Positions 48,676-57,778 of a stretch of 64,000 bases of DNA are shown here, one piece after another; position 1 is the first letter of the stretch; each line of letters opens with the position of its first letter. Made by a program: the position numbers and the translations under genes. Below the pieces are notes generated by a model that did no database searches, was not told the origin of the DNA, and saw only the letters and a list, made by a program, of their open reading frames with translations. The stretch is from Streptomyces sp. TG1A-60 (GTDB lineage: Bacteria; Actinomycetota; Actinomycetes; Streptomycetales; Streptomycetaceae): NCBI RefSeq assembly GCF_037201975.1, contig NZ_CP147520.1, forward strand, positions 5,518,001 through 5,582,000, written 5' to 3'.

Positions 48676-49653
48676 ATGAGGAAGGCACGGCCGCCGCACG
48701 TGAGGGACACACGAGAGAGCCGGCTGCTCCTGGTGCTGCTGGTCGCCGTCGCGTTCGCGCTGATCACGGTGGACATCCGCGGCGGGGAGGACTCACCGGT
48801 CGACAGTGCCCGACGTGGCGCGGCCACCGTCTTCGGCCCCATCGAGGACGGGGTGTCGACCGCCGTCGACCCGATCGGCAACGCCATAAGCGCGGTCCGC
48901 GACTCCGGCTCCCGCCACGACCGACTCGCCGCGCTGGAGAAGGAGAACGCCGAACTGAAGGCGTCCCTCGGCAGCGACGACCGCAACCGCAGCAGAGTCC
49001 GGCAACTCGACAAGATGCTGAAGACCGCCGCGAACGGGCAGTACGGCATCAAGGGCGCCGAGGTCATCGCCGTAGGAGCGGCCCAGGGCTTCTCCTGGAC
49101 CGTCACCATCGACATCGGCACCGACGACGGCATCACCCGCGACATGACCGTCCTCAACGGCGACGGGCTCGTCGGCCGCGTCACCACCGTCGGACCGAAC
49201 ACCGCGACCGTGCTCCTCGCCAACGACCCCGACTTCACCGTCGGCACCCGTATGGAGGACACCGACGAACTGGGCTTCGCCTCCGGCCAGGGCGACCGCC
49301 CGCTGCGCGTCGAACTCCTCAACGGCAAGGCCAAGGTGAAGGCGGGCGACCGCCTCGTCACCTTCGGTTCGCAGGCCGACAGGCCGTTCGTACCCGGCGT
49401 CCCCGTCGGCGTCGTTTCCCGCGTCGACCCCTCCGGCGGCGACCTCACCCGCACCATCCACGTCAAACCGTTCGTGGCCTTCACCCGGCTCGACATCGTC
49501 GGCGTCGTCGTCCAGCCGCCCCGCAAGGACCCGCGCGACACCGTGTTGCCGGACAAGCCGAAGGCCGCCCCCACGCCGACCGTGACGGTCACGGTCACAC
49601 CCGGCGCGGACGAACCCGGCGATGGTGCCGACGGCCAGCCGCAAGAGCAGTAG
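48676..49653 (+). CDS. mreC: rod-shape determining protein MreC
   Basis: 325 residues. A cytoplasmic basic start leads to one membrane helix (about 16-34, SRLLLVLLVAVAFALITVD). A coiled coil follows (about 80-115, RLAALEKENAELKASLG), then two beta domains including GFSWTVTIDIGTDDGITRDM, GDGLVGRVTTVGPNTATVLL and a Pro/Thr tail. MreC links MreB to the wall synthases outside the membrane. There is no clear ribosome site before the ATG at 48676; an in-frame GTG at 48699 is an alternative. Confidence 0.93.
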   Translation: MRKARPPHVRDTRESRLLLVLLVAVAFALITVDIRGGEDSPVDSARRGAATVFGPIEDGVSTAVDPIGNAISAVRDSGSRHDRLAALEKENAELKASLGSDDRNRSRVRQLDKMLKTAANGQYGIKGAEVIAVGAAQGFSWTVTIDIGTDDGITRDMTVLNGDGLVGRVTTVGPNTATVLLANDPDFTVGTRMEDTDELGFASGQGDRPLRVELLNGKAKVKAGDRLVTFGSQADRPFVPGVPVGVVSRVDPSGGDLTRTIHVKPFVAFTRLDIVGVVVQPPRKDPRDTVLPDKPKAAPTPTVTVTVTPGADEPGDGADGQPQEQ

Positions 49654-49681
49654 GACGTAGGACAGTAGGAGCTGAACCCTC

Positions 49682-50353
49682 ATGCGTTTCAACCGGATGC
49701 TGCTCTCCACGACCCTGGTGATCGTCGCCCTGGTGATCCAGGTGAGCGTCCTCGCCAGACTCCACCTCCCGGGCGCCGTACCCGACCTGGTGCTCCTCAC
49801 CGTCCTCGGCCTCGCCCTGGTCTACGGCCATGTCGGCGGAGCCCTGATCGGCTTCGGCGCCGGGCTGCTGTCCGACTTCGCGCCACCCGCCGACCACGCC
49901 GCCGGACGGTACGCCCTCGTCCTCTGCGTCATCGGCTACCTCGCGGGTCTCGCCAAGCCCGAGACAGGCCGGCTCAAGTCGGCGACCGGGCCGATGGCCG
50001 TGGTCGTCGTCGCCGCGCTCGGCTCGACGCTCCTCTACGCCGGTGTCGGCGCCCTCGTCGGCGACGACGCCGCCCGCCATGTCGGCCTGGGCAGCCTGCT
50101 GTTCACCGCCGCGCTCTACGACCTGCTGCTCGCGCCGTTCGTCGTCCCCGGCATCATGGCGCTCGCCCGGCGCGCCGACAACGACCCGCTCGCCGAGACC
50201 GGCAGCGCCGCCAAGGCGTCCGACGTCTCCTCCGGCTGGCTCTCCTCCGGCACCGGCCTGCGCATCGGCAACCAGCGCGGCGGCCTCCGCATCAAGGCCG
50301 CGCGATCACGCATGGCCAGGGCGGGACGCATCAAGGGGGTCAAGCGGCTGTGA
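49682..50353 (+). CDS. mreD: rod-shape determining protein MreD
   Basis: 223 residues with about five membrane helices in the first 165 residues (start MRFNRMLLSTTLVIVALVI, then DLVLLTVLGLALVYGHVGGA). A cytoplasmic basic tail (about 180-223, RIGNQRGGLRIKAARSRMAR) is present and longer than in Gram-negative MreD. It is the integral membrane part of the MreBCD wall-synthesis complex. It sits 28 bp after mreC and 11 bp before a small ORF. Confidence 0.93.
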   Translation: MRFNRMLLSTTLVIVALVIQVSVLARLHLPGAVPDLVLLTVLGLALVYGHVGGALIGFGAGLLSDFAPPADHAAGRYALVLCVIGYLAGLAKPETGRLKSATGPMAVVVVAALGSTLLYAGVGALVGDDAARHVGLGSLLFTAALYDLLLAPFVVPGIMALARRADNDPLAETGSAAKASDVSSGWLSSGTGLRIGNQRGGLRIKAARSRMARAGRIKGVKRL

Positions 50354-50364
50354 GGGGACGTCAC

Positions 50365-50484
50365 ATGGCACCCGGGACGGATGCGGGAACCGATCACGGC
50401 CGAGCGGTGTACTCCATGTACCGGCACCACGCGCACCACCCGTACGCGCACCACCCGTACGCGCACCACCCGTACGCGCACTGA
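50365..50484 (+). CDS. 39-residue histidine-rich small ORF inside the mre cluster
   Basis: An ATG at 50365, nine bases after GAGGGG, opens a frame that exactly fills the space between mreD (stop at 50353) and pbp2 (GTG at 50497). The product starts MAPGTDAGTDHGRAVYSMYR, then has HHAHHPYAHHPYAHHPYAH: ten histidines and regular HHPYA units. A second in-frame ATG is at 50416. A GAGAGGGGGAGA sequence around its stop serves pbp2. The peptide could bind nickel, zinc or copper, or the ORF may only maintain ribosome flow. No family recognised and expression unproven. Confidence 0.5.
   Translation: MAPGTDAGTDHGRAVYSMYRHHAHHPYAHHPYAHHPYAH
50431..50481 (+). repeat. 15-bp tandem repeat, 3.4 copies
   Basis: GCGCACCACCCGTAC occurs at 50431, 50446 and 50461 without a single mismatch, followed by a partial GCGCAC. 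Identical copies suggest recent slippage expansion, and the length varies in whole codons. Confidence 0.9.
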
Positions 50485-50496
50485 GAGGGGGAGACA

Positions 50497-52902
50497 GTGA
50501 CCAACATCCCAGAGACCGGGCGGACCCCACGGGTCCGGATCCGGCTCGTCATCATCCAGATCCTCGTCTTCTCCCTCCTCGGCACCCTCGGCGGTCGCCT
50601 CTGGTACCTCCAGATCCGCGAGGGCGACGCCTACGCCAAGGAGGCCTCCGGCAACCACGTCCAGCAGGTCGTGCAGCCCGCCATGCGGGGCTCGATCCTG
50701 GACGCGCGCGGTGTGCCGATCGCCGACAACGAGACACGGCTGGTCGTCTCCGCCTCCCGCACCGACCTGCTGAAGATGGACGATGACGGCAAGGCGGTCC
50801 TCGCCAAGCTCGCCGACGTCCTGGACATGAAGCCCAAGGAGGTCATGGACAAGGTCCGCCTCTGCGACTCCGAGACCCCACAACCCTGTTGGAACGGCTC
50901 GCCGTACCAGCCGATCCCCATCACCGACGAGGCCACCGTCAAGCAGGCCCTGCAAATCCGCGAGCGCTCCGAGGACTTCCCCGGCATCACCGCCGAACCC
51001 CAGGCCGTACGCCGCTACGCCAGCCCCGGCGGCGCCGACACCGCCCAGGTCCTCGGCTATCTCTCGCCGGTCACCGACGAGGAGGTCACCAAGGCACAGG
51101 ACACCGACTCGCCGTACCTGCGCTCCGACCAGGTCGGCCGGTCCGGCCTTGAGCGCCAGTACGACAAGGAGCTGCGCGGCAAGGCCGGCGTCACCCGCTA
51201 CGAGGTCGACAACCTCGGTCGCGTCATCGGCGAGGCCGAGGCCGACCCCGCCAAGCCCGGCGCCAACCTCGTCACCAGCATCGACGCCCGCGTGCAGCGC
51301 ATCGCCGAGTACGAACTCAACGAGGCGATGAAGGAAGCCCGCAAGCAGATGGACCGCAACACGGGGACGAACTACAAGGCCGACTCCGGCGCCGTCGTCG
51401 TGATGGAGGCCAAGACCGGCCGCGTCGTCGCCATGGCGTCCAACCCGGACTACGACCCGAACGCCTGGGTGGGCGGAATCTCCGCCAAGGACTACGCGAG
51501 GCTCACCGGAAAGAAGTCCAACTACCCGCTGCTGAACCGCGCGATCCAGGGCCAGTCGGCCCCCGGCTCCATCTTCAAGGTCATCCCGACCGCGGCCGCG
51601 ATCAACGCCGGCTACTCCTTCAACGGCCCGTACGAATGTTCCAGTTCGTACTCGATCGGCGGCCAGGTCTTCAAGAACTTCGAGTCCAAGGGCTACGGCG
51701 CGATCAGCCTCGGCAAGGCGCTGGAAGTGTCCTGCGACACCGTCTTCTACCGTCTGTCCCACCAGGAGTGGAAGCGGGACGGCGGCATCAAGCCGAAGAA
51801 GGGCGCCAACGACTGGTTCTACAGGACCGCCCACCAGTTCGGCCTCGGCGCCGAGACCGGCATCGACCTGCCGAACGAGGTCACCGGCCGCATCCCGGAC
51901 CGCCAGTGGAAGCAGGAGTACTGGGAGGCCAACAAGGACGCCTGGTGCAAGTACGGCAAGAAGGGCGGCTCGTACGCCGAGCAGATCGCATACGAGAACT
52001 GCCTCGAAGGCAACCGCATGCGCGCCGGTGACTCCGTCAACTACTCCATCGGCCAGGGCGACACCCTCGTCACCCCCATCCAGATGGCCACCATCTACGC
52101 GGCCATCTCCAACGGCGGCACCCTCTACGACCCGACGGTCGGCAAGGCGGTCATCAGCGCCGACGGCAAGAACGTGCAGGAGATCGCACCCAAGTCGCAC
52201 GGCAGGCTGCCGATGACGAAGCAGGCGCGCGACAAGATAGACGAAGCTCTTGAGGGAGTCGCGACCCGTGGCACGGCCGCCTGGCGCTTCCAGGGCTGGC
52301 CGCAGGACGAGATCCCGATGCACGCCAAGACGGGTACGGCCGAGGTCTACGGCAAGCAGACGACCTCCTGGTTCGCCACGTACACCAAGGACTACTCGAT
52401 CGTCATGACGATCTCCCAGGGTGGTACGGGCTCCGGCGCCTCGGCCCCCGCCGTGCGCAAGCTCTACAACGCGCTGTACGGCGTCTCCGAGGACGGCGAG
52501 ATCGACAAGAGGAAGGCGCTGCTGGCCACGCCGCAGAAGGGCCTGCCGAAGATCGAGTCCGACGGCTCGATCGACGCCCCGAAGCTGGAGGCGTACCCGC
52601 CGAAGAAGACCGAGGAGGAGAAGGCCGCGGAGGACGGCACCCAGGCCGTCGCCGCGGGACCGGCCGGCCGACCGGTCTCCTTCGAGCAGGACGAGGGCGC
52701 CGTGGTCACCGCACCCGGCACCGGGACCCGGGTCACCGGGCCGGCCCCGGGAGGCCTCGTCACCGGACCCGGCGCCGGGTCCGCGGTCGCCGACGACCTG
52801 GTGGCGACCGCCGGTCCGCGCGGCGGCAGCGGCAACCGGGCCGCCCGGCGGCGTACGGACCGTGGCCGTGGCCGAGGGAAGAAGCGGAGGACATCCGTAT
52901 GA
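50497..52902 (+). CDS. mrdA: penicillin-binding protein 2 (class B transpeptidase)
   Basis: 801 residues. After a short cytoplasmic part there is one membrane helix (about 17-40). A PBP dimerisation domain follows (VVQPAMRGSILDARGVPIADN). The transpeptidase domain has the active serine at about 358 in SAPGSIFKV, SxN in DSVNYSIGQG and KTG in HAKTGTAEVYG. It crosslinks peptidoglycan together with the RodA polymerase. A C-terminal tail of about 120 residues has VTGP/VTAPG units and ends strongly basic (GRGRGKKRRTSV), unusual for PBP2. GTG at 50497; its stop overlaps rodA in ATGA. Confidence 0.96.
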   Translation: MTNIPETGRTPRVRIRLVIIQILVFSLLGTLGGRLWYLQIREGDAYAKEASGNHVQQVVQPAMRGSILDARGVPIADNETRLVVSASRTDLLKMDDDGKAVLAKLADVLDMKPKEVMDKVRLCDSETPQPCWNGSPYQPIPITDEATVKQALQIRERSEDFPGITAEPQAVRRYASPGGADTAQVLGYLSPVTDEEVTKAQDTDSPYLRSDQVGRSGLERQYDKELRGKAGVTRYEVDNLGRVIGEAEADPAKPGANLVTSIDARVQRIAEYELNEAMKEARKQMDRNTGTNYKADSGAVVVMEAKTGRVVAMASNPDYDPNAWVGGISAKDYARLTGKKSNYPLLNRAIQGQSAPGSIFKVIPTAAAINAGYSFNGPYECSSSYSIGGQVFKNFESKGYGAISLGKALEVSCDTVFYRLSHQEWKRDGGIKPKKGANDWFYRTAHQFGLGAETGIDLPNEVTGRIPDRQWKQEYWEANKDAWCKYGKKGGSYAEQIAYENCLEGNRMRAGDSVNYSIGQGDTLVTPIQMATIYAAISNGGTLYDPTVGKAVISADGKNVQEIAPKSHGRLPMTKQARDKIDEALEGVATRGTAAWRFQGWPQDEIPMHAKTGTAEVYGKQTTSWFATYTKDYSIVMTISQGGTGSGASAPAVRKLYNALYGVSEDGEIDKRKALLATPQKGLPKIESDGSIDAPKLEAYPPKKTEEEKAAEDGTQAVAAGPAGRPVSFEQDEGAVVTAPGTGTRVTGPAPGGLVTGPGAGSAVADDLVATAGPRGGSGNRAARRRTDRGRGRGKKRRTSV

Positions 52903-54095
52903 CCGGCAACAGCTTCTCCGTCTCCGGGTACGGACCCGAACGCTCCGGCTGGGCCCGGCTGTTCGCCCGCGACTCGCTCGCCCGCCGGCTCGACTGGCCG
53001 ATACTGTTCTCGGCCATCGCGCTCTCCCTGATCGGCGCGTCCCTCGTCTACTCGGCGACCCGCAACCGCACCGAACTCAACCAGGGCGACCCGTACTACT
53101 TCCTGCTCCGGCACCTGCTCAACACCGGCATCGGCTTCGCCCTGATGGTCGGTACCGTCTGGCTCGGCCACCGCACCCTGCGCACGGCCGTACCGATCCT
53201 GTACGGCATCTCGGTGCTGCTGATCCTGCTGGTACTCACCCCGCTCGGCGCGACCATCAACGGCGCGCACGCGTGGATCGTCCTCGGCGGCGGCTTCTCG
53301 CTCCAGCCCTCGGAGTTCGTGAAGATCACGATTATCCTGGGCATGGCGATGCTGCTGGCGGCCCGGGTGGACGCGGGCGACAAACCACACCCCGACCACC
53401 GCACGGTCGTCCAGGCCCTCGGTCTCGCCACCGTCCCGATACTGATCGTCCTGCTCATGCCCGACCTCGGCTCGGTCATGGTCATGGTGGTCATCGTGCT
53501 GGGCGTGCTGCTCACCTCCGGCGCGTCCAACCGGTGGATCTTCGGCCTCATCGGCACGGGCGCGATCGGCGCGATCGCCGTCTGGCAGCTCGGAGTGCTC
53601 GACGAGTACCAGATCAACCGCTTCGCGGCCTTCGCCAACCCCGAGCTCGACCCGGCCGGCGTCGGGTACAACACCAACCAGGCCCGGATCGCCATCGGCT
53701 CCGGCGGACTGCTCGGCACCGGGCTGTTCAAGGGCTCGCAGACCACCGGGCAGTTCGTGCCCGAGCAGCAGACCGACTTCGTCTTCACGGTGGCGGGGGA
53801 GGAGCTGGGGTTCGTGGGCGCCGGGCTGATCATCCTGCTGCTCGGTGTCGTCCTGTGGCGCGCCTGCCGCATCGCCCGCGAGACCACCGAGCTGTACGGC
53901 ACGATCGTCGCCGGCGGCATCATCGCCTGGTTCACCTTCCAGTCCTTCGAGAACATCGGCATGACCCTCGGGATCATGCCGGTGGCGGGCCTCCCCTTGC
54001 CGTTCGTGTCCTACGGCGGCTCGTCGATGTTCGCGGTGTGGGTGGCGGTCGGGTTGCTGCAGTCCATTCGGGTGGAGCGCCCCATGTCGGCGTAG
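52899..54095 (+). CDS. rodA: RodA/FtsW/SpoVE-type glycan polymerase (SEDS)
   Basis: 398 residues, ten membrane helices. SEDS marks include TINGAHAWIVLGGGFSLQPSEF with the catalytic-site region, LLMPDLGSVMVMVV, the loop QTDFVFTVAGEELGFVG and PLPFVSYGGSSM near the end. It polymerises lipid II with PBP2, and the two genes overlap by four bases. In Streptomyces the equivalent gene (sfr) lies at the end of the mre cluster and serves sporulation wall growth. Confidence 0.95.
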   Translation: MTGNSFSVSGYGPERSGWARLFARDSLARRLDWPILFSAIALSLIGASLVYSATRNRTELNQGDPYYFLLRHLLNTGIGFALMVGTVWLGHRTLRTAVPILYGISVLLILLVLTPLGATINGAHAWIVLGGGFSLQPSEFVKITIILGMAMLLAARVDAGDKPHPDHRTVVQALGLATVPILIVLLMPDLGSVMVMVVIVLGVLLTSGASNRWIFGLIGTGAIGAIAVWQLGVLDEYQINRFAAFANPELDPAGVGYNTNQARIAIGSGGLLGTGLFKGSQTTGQFVPEQQTDFVFTVAGEELGFVGAGLIILLLGVVLWRACRIARETTELYGTIVAGGIIAWFTFQSFENIGMTLGIMPVAGLPLPFVSYGGSSMFAVWVAVGLLQSIRVERPMSA

Positions 54096-54149
54096 GGCTC
54101 CGCGGCCTTCGGAGGGTGCGGTGGTCTGCCGCTGTGCCGAAAGTGCGAC

Positions 54150-54164
54150 TAGATTCAATTCATG
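54150..54164 (+). promoter_or_regulatory. -10 element TAGATT, leaderless CYTH-CHAD mRNA
   Basis: TAGATT (54150-54155), six bases, then the ATG at 54162. No ribosome site is visible. Confidence 0.55.
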
Positions 54165-55700
54165 GCGGATACCAAGCGTGAGATCGAGCGGAAGTACGAG
54201 TCCGGTGAGAGCGGGCTGCCGGATCTCACCGGTGTGGCCGGGGTCGCGACCGTGCTGGGCAAGGGCGTGGCGGAGCTGGACGCCGTCTACTACGACACTC
54301 TGGACGAACGCCTCGCCGCCGCGTCGATCACACTGCGGCGCCGTACCGGAGGCAAGGACGCGGGCTGGCATCTGAAGTTCCCCGTTTCCCCGGGCGTCCG
54401 GGACGAGATCCGGGCGCCGCTGTCCGACACGCTGCCCGACTCTCTCGCGGGGCTCGTCCGTTCCCGGGTCCGGGAGGCCGAGCTGATACCGCTGGTCCGC
54501 CTCCTCTCCACCCGTGACGTCAGCGAGCTGCTCGACGCGGACGGCACTTTTCTCGCCGAGCTCAGCGTGGACGCCGTGGTCGCCGAACGGCTGACCGACG
54601 GCGGTCGGACCGCCCAGTGGTCCGAGATCGAGGTGGAACTCGCCGACGACGGCGACCCGGCCTTCCTGGAGAAGATCGACAAGAAGCTGCGCAAGGCCGG
54701 CGTACGGCCGTCGCAGTCGCCGTCGAAGCTGGCCCGAGCCCTGCAGGAGACGGCCCCCAAGAAGAGCGGGAAGAAGGACAAGCAGCGGGGCAAGGGCGAG
54801 GGCGGGGGAGAGGTGCCGGGGAAGCCCGTCACCCCGGGCGAGCATGTCCTCGCCTACGTCCGTGTCCAGCGCGACGCGATCGTGGCACTCGATCCCGCCG
54901 TGCGCCGTGACGTCTTCGACTCCGTGCACGGCATGCGGGTCGCCACACGCCGACTGCGCAGCACCTTCAAGTCGTTCCGGAAGGTCCTGGACCGGGCGGT
55001 CACGGACCCGATCGGCGTGGAGCTGAAGTGGCTGGCGGGGGAGCTGGGCGTCGACCGTGACCAGGAGGTCCTGACGGAACGTCTCACCGAGGCACTGGAC
55101 GACCTCCCCGAAAGCCTGGTGACCGGACCGGTCCGTACGCGGTTGCGCACCTGGTCGCAGAAGGACGGCGGTACCGGCCCCCGGCCCGAGCTGATCGACG
55201 CACTCGACGGGCAGCGGTATCTGGAGCTGCTGGAGTCGCTGGACGCCGTGCTCACGGACCCGCCCCTGCTCAAGGCCGCCGGGGGCGACCCCGAGAAGGT
55301 GATCACCAAGGCGGTCAAGAAGGACTTCGCCAAGGTGGCGACCCTGGTCGAGGAGGCCCTGGCGCAGCCGTCCGGCGCCGACCGGGACCTCGCCATGCAC
55401 GAGGCCCGCAAGAAGGCCAAGCGCACCCGGTACGCGGCCGAGGCGGGGCGCCCCCTCCTCGGCAAGCCCGCCAAGGAGGTCGTACGCGGCATGAAGTCCC
55501 TGCAGCGCCTCCTCGGCGACCACCAGGACAGCGTGATGGCCCGCGAGTTCCTGCGCCACATCGCCTTCCAGGCCCACGAGGCGGGGGAGAGCGCCTTCAC
55601 GTACGGGCTGTTGTACGGCAGGGAGGAACGGCGGGCGGAGCTGGCGGAAGGGGCGCTGCCGGAGACGTGGGCGACGATCAGTGACGACCTGCCCTTCTGA
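54162..55700 (+). CDS. CYTH and CHAD domain protein
   Basis: 512 residues. The CYTH domain (about 5-200) opens with REIERKYE, the ExExK metal/triphosphate signature, and continues with LDAVYYDTLDERLAAASITLRRRTGG. The CHAD domain (about 220-505) is helical and rich in conserved basic residues: DSVHGMRVATRRLRSTFKSF, then HEARKKAKRTRYAAE and KSLQRLLGDHQDSVMA. CHAD domains bind polyphosphate, and CYTH domains hydrolyse triphosphates, so a role on inorganic polyphosphate is likely. A lysine-rich linker joins the two (KKSGKKDKQRGKGEG). Confidence 0.92.
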   Translation: MADTKREIERKYESGESGLPDLTGVAGVATVLGKGVAELDAVYYDTLDERLAAASITLRRRTGGKDAGWHLKFPVSPGVRDEIRAPLSDTLPDSLAGLVRSRVREAELIPLVRLLSTRDVSELLDADGTFLAELSVDAVVAERLTDGGRTAQWSEIEVELADDGDPAFLEKIDKKLRKAGVRPSQSPSKLARALQETAPKKSGKKDKQRGKGEGGGEVPGKPVTPGEHVLAYVRVQRDAIVALDPAVRRDVFDSVHGMRVATRRLRSTFKSFRKVLDRAVTDPIGVELKWLAGELGVDRDQEVLTERLTEALDDLPESLVTGPVRTRLRTWSQKDGGTGPRPELIDALDGQRYLELLESLDAVLTDPPLLKAAGGDPEKVITKAVKKDFAKVATLVEEALAQPSGADRDLAMHEARKKAKRTRYAAEAGRPLLGKPAKEVVRGMKSLQRLLGDHQDSVMAREFLRHIAFQAHEAGESAFTYGLLYGREERRAELAEGALPETWATISDDLPF

Positions 55701-55843
55701 CGGCCGCTGCCCGGCCGGCGCACGGTGGCCGGGCAGCGGAGGGCCGGCCTACCGCGGGCTGCCACGACTTGCGTGCGAAGGGTCCCTCCGGGGGCGTTAG
55801 GCTAGATGGTCACCCCTGCCAGCTCACGAAGGTAACCCCCGCG

Positions 55844-57769
55844 ATGTCTGTCGAGTCGGTCTTCCCACAGCTCGAAGCCTTGCTCCCGCACGTGCAGAAG
55901 CCGATCCAGTACGTGGGTGGCGAGCTCAACTCCACGGTCAAGCCCTGGGAGTCCTGCGACGTCCGCTGGGCGCTCATGTACCCGGACGCCTACGAGGTCG
56001 GGCTGCCCAACCAGGGCGTCATGATTCTTTACGAGGTGCTCAACGAACGCCGAGGCGTCCTCGCCGAGCGCACCTACAGCGTGTGGCCGGATCTGGAAGC
56101 GCTGATGCGTGAGCACCGCGTTCCTCAGTTCACGGTCGACAGCCACCGCCCGGTGAAGGCCTTCGACGTGTTCGGCCTGTCCTTCTCCACGGAGCTGGGC
56201 TACACCAACATGCTGACCGCCCTGGACCTGGCGGGCATCCCCCTGGAGTCCGAGGACCGCACGGTCGACGACCCGATCGTGCTGGCCGGCGGCCACGCCG
56301 CCTTCAACCCCGAGCCGATCGCCGACTTCATCGACGCGGCGATCATCGGCGACGGCGAGCAGGCCGTGCTCGACATGACCGAGATCATCCGCGCCTGGAA
56401 GGCCGAGGGCCGTCCCGGCGGGCGCGAGGAGGTCCTCTTCCGCCTCGCGAGGACGGGCTCGGTCTACATCCCCGCGTTCTACGACGTCGAGTACCTCCCC
56501 GACGGCCGTATCGCCCGCGTGGTCCCCAACAGGTCGGGGGTCCCGTGGCGGGTGTCGAAGCACACGGTCATGGACCTCGACGAGTGGCCGTACCCCAAGC
56601 AGCCGCTGGTCCCGCTCGCCGAGACGGTCCATGAGCGCATGTCGGTGGAGATCTTCCGCGGTTGCACCCGCGGCTGCCGCTTCTGCCAGGCGGGCATGAT
56701 CACCCGACCGGTCCGCGAGCGCTCGATCACCGGCATCGGCGACATGGTGGAGAAGGGCCTCAAGGCGACGGGCTTCGAGGAGGTAGGCCTGCTGTCGCTG
56801 TCGAGCGCCGACCACAGCGAGATCGGCGACATCGCGAAGGGCCTCGCCGACCGCTACGAGGAGGACAAGGTCGGCCTGTCCCTCCCCTCGACCCGCGTGG
56901 ACGCCTTCAACGTCGACCTCGCCAACGAGCTGACGCGCAACGGCCGGCGCTCGGGTCTGACCTTCGCGCCCGAGGGCGGCTCCGAGCGCATGCGCAAGGT
57001 CATCAACAAGATGGTCTCGGAGGAGGACCTGATCCGGACGGTCTCCACCGCGTACGGCAACGGCTGGCGCCAGGTGAAGCTGTACTTCATGTGCGGCCTG
57101 CCGACCGAGACCGACGAGGACGTCCTCCAGATCGCCGACATGGCGACCCGAGTCATCCAGAAGGGCCGCGAGGTCTCCGGCTCGAACGACATCCGCTGCA
57201 CGGTGTCGATCGGCGGGTTCGTCCCCAAGCCGCACACCCCCTTCCAGTGGGCCCCGCAACTCTCCGCCGAGGAGACGGACGTCCGTCTGGAGAAGCTCCG
57301 CGACAAGATCCGCGGTGACAAGAAGTACGGCCGCTCCATCGGCTTCCGCTACCACGACGGCAAGCCGGGCATCGTCGAGGGCCTGCTGTCGCGCGGCGAC
57401 CGCCGCATCGGCGCAGTGATCCGCGCGGTCTACGAGGACGGCGGCCGTTTCGACGGCTGGCGCGAGCACTTCTCCTACGACCGCTGGATGCAGTGCGCGG
57501 ACAAGGCGCTCGCGGACTTCGGCGTCGACGTCGACTGGTACACGACGCGCGAGCGCACGTACGAGGAGGTCCTGCCCTGGGACCACCTGGACTCCGGCCT
57601 CGACAAGGACTGGCTCTGGGAGGACTGGCAGGACGCGCTCGACGAGACCGAGGTCGAGGACTGCCGCTGGACGCCGTGCTTCGACTGCGGTGTGTGTCCC
57701 CAGTTGGCCACGGCCATCCAGATCGGCCCCACGGGGAAGAAGCTGCTGCCGCTGTCGGTCGTCAAGTAG
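55844..57769 (+). CDS. TIGR03960-type radical SAM protein with B12-binding-like N-domain
   Basis: 641 residues. The N-terminal part (about 1-240) resembles a cobalamin-binding domain, including AFDVFGLSFSTELGYTNML. The radical SAM cluster site is CTRGCRFCQAG (cysteines about 275, 279, 282), with FAPEGGSERMRKVINK later. A C-terminal cysteine cluster (CFDCGVCPQ, about 617-625) may bind another cluster or metal. The target is unknown. In many bacteria it is fused to, or precedes, the DUF2344 gene and RNase E/G, exactly as here. AAGG lies upstream of the ATG at 55844. Confidence 0.92.
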   Translation: MSVESVFPQLEALLPHVQKPIQYVGGELNSTVKPWESCDVRWALMYPDAYEVGLPNQGVMILYEVLNERRGVLAERTYSVWPDLEALMREHRVPQFTVDSHRPVKAFDVFGLSFSTELGYTNMLTALDLAGIPLESEDRTVDDPIVLAGGHAAFNPEPIADFIDAAIIGDGEQAVLDMTEIIRAWKAEGRPGGREEVLFRLARTGSVYIPAFYDVEYLPDGRIARVVPNRSGVPWRVSKHTVMDLDEWPYPKQPLVPLAETVHERMSVEIFRGCTRGCRFCQAGMITRPVRERSITGIGDMVEKGLKATGFEEVGLLSLSSADHSEIGDIAKGLADRYEEDKVGLSLPSTRVDAFNVDLANELTRNGRRSGLTFAPEGGSERMRKVINKMVSEEDLIRTVSTAYGNGWRQVKLYFMCGLPTETDEDVLQIADMATRVIQKGREVSGSNDIRCTVSIGGFVPKPHTPFQWAPQLSAEETDVRLEKLRDKIRGDKKYGRSIGFRYHDGKPGIVEGLLSRGDRRIGAVIRAVYEDGGRFDGWREHFSYDRWMQCADKALADFGVDVDWYTTRERTYEEVLPWDHLDSGLDKDWLWEDWQDALDETEVEDCRWTPCFDCGVCPQLATAIQIGPTGKKLLPLSVVK

Positions 57770-57778
57770 CCGGACGGG

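Noticed and set aside
50431..50481. CRISPR array or satellite as an explanation of the 15-bp repeats
   Set aside because: Units are directly joined with no spacers, too short and too few for CRISPR, and lie in frame in a small ORF.
52464..55577. A 1037-codon minus-strand frame across pbp2, rodA and the CYTH-CHAD gene
   Set aside because: It crosses three well-defined plus-strand genes and has low-complexity composition; a codon-bias artefact.
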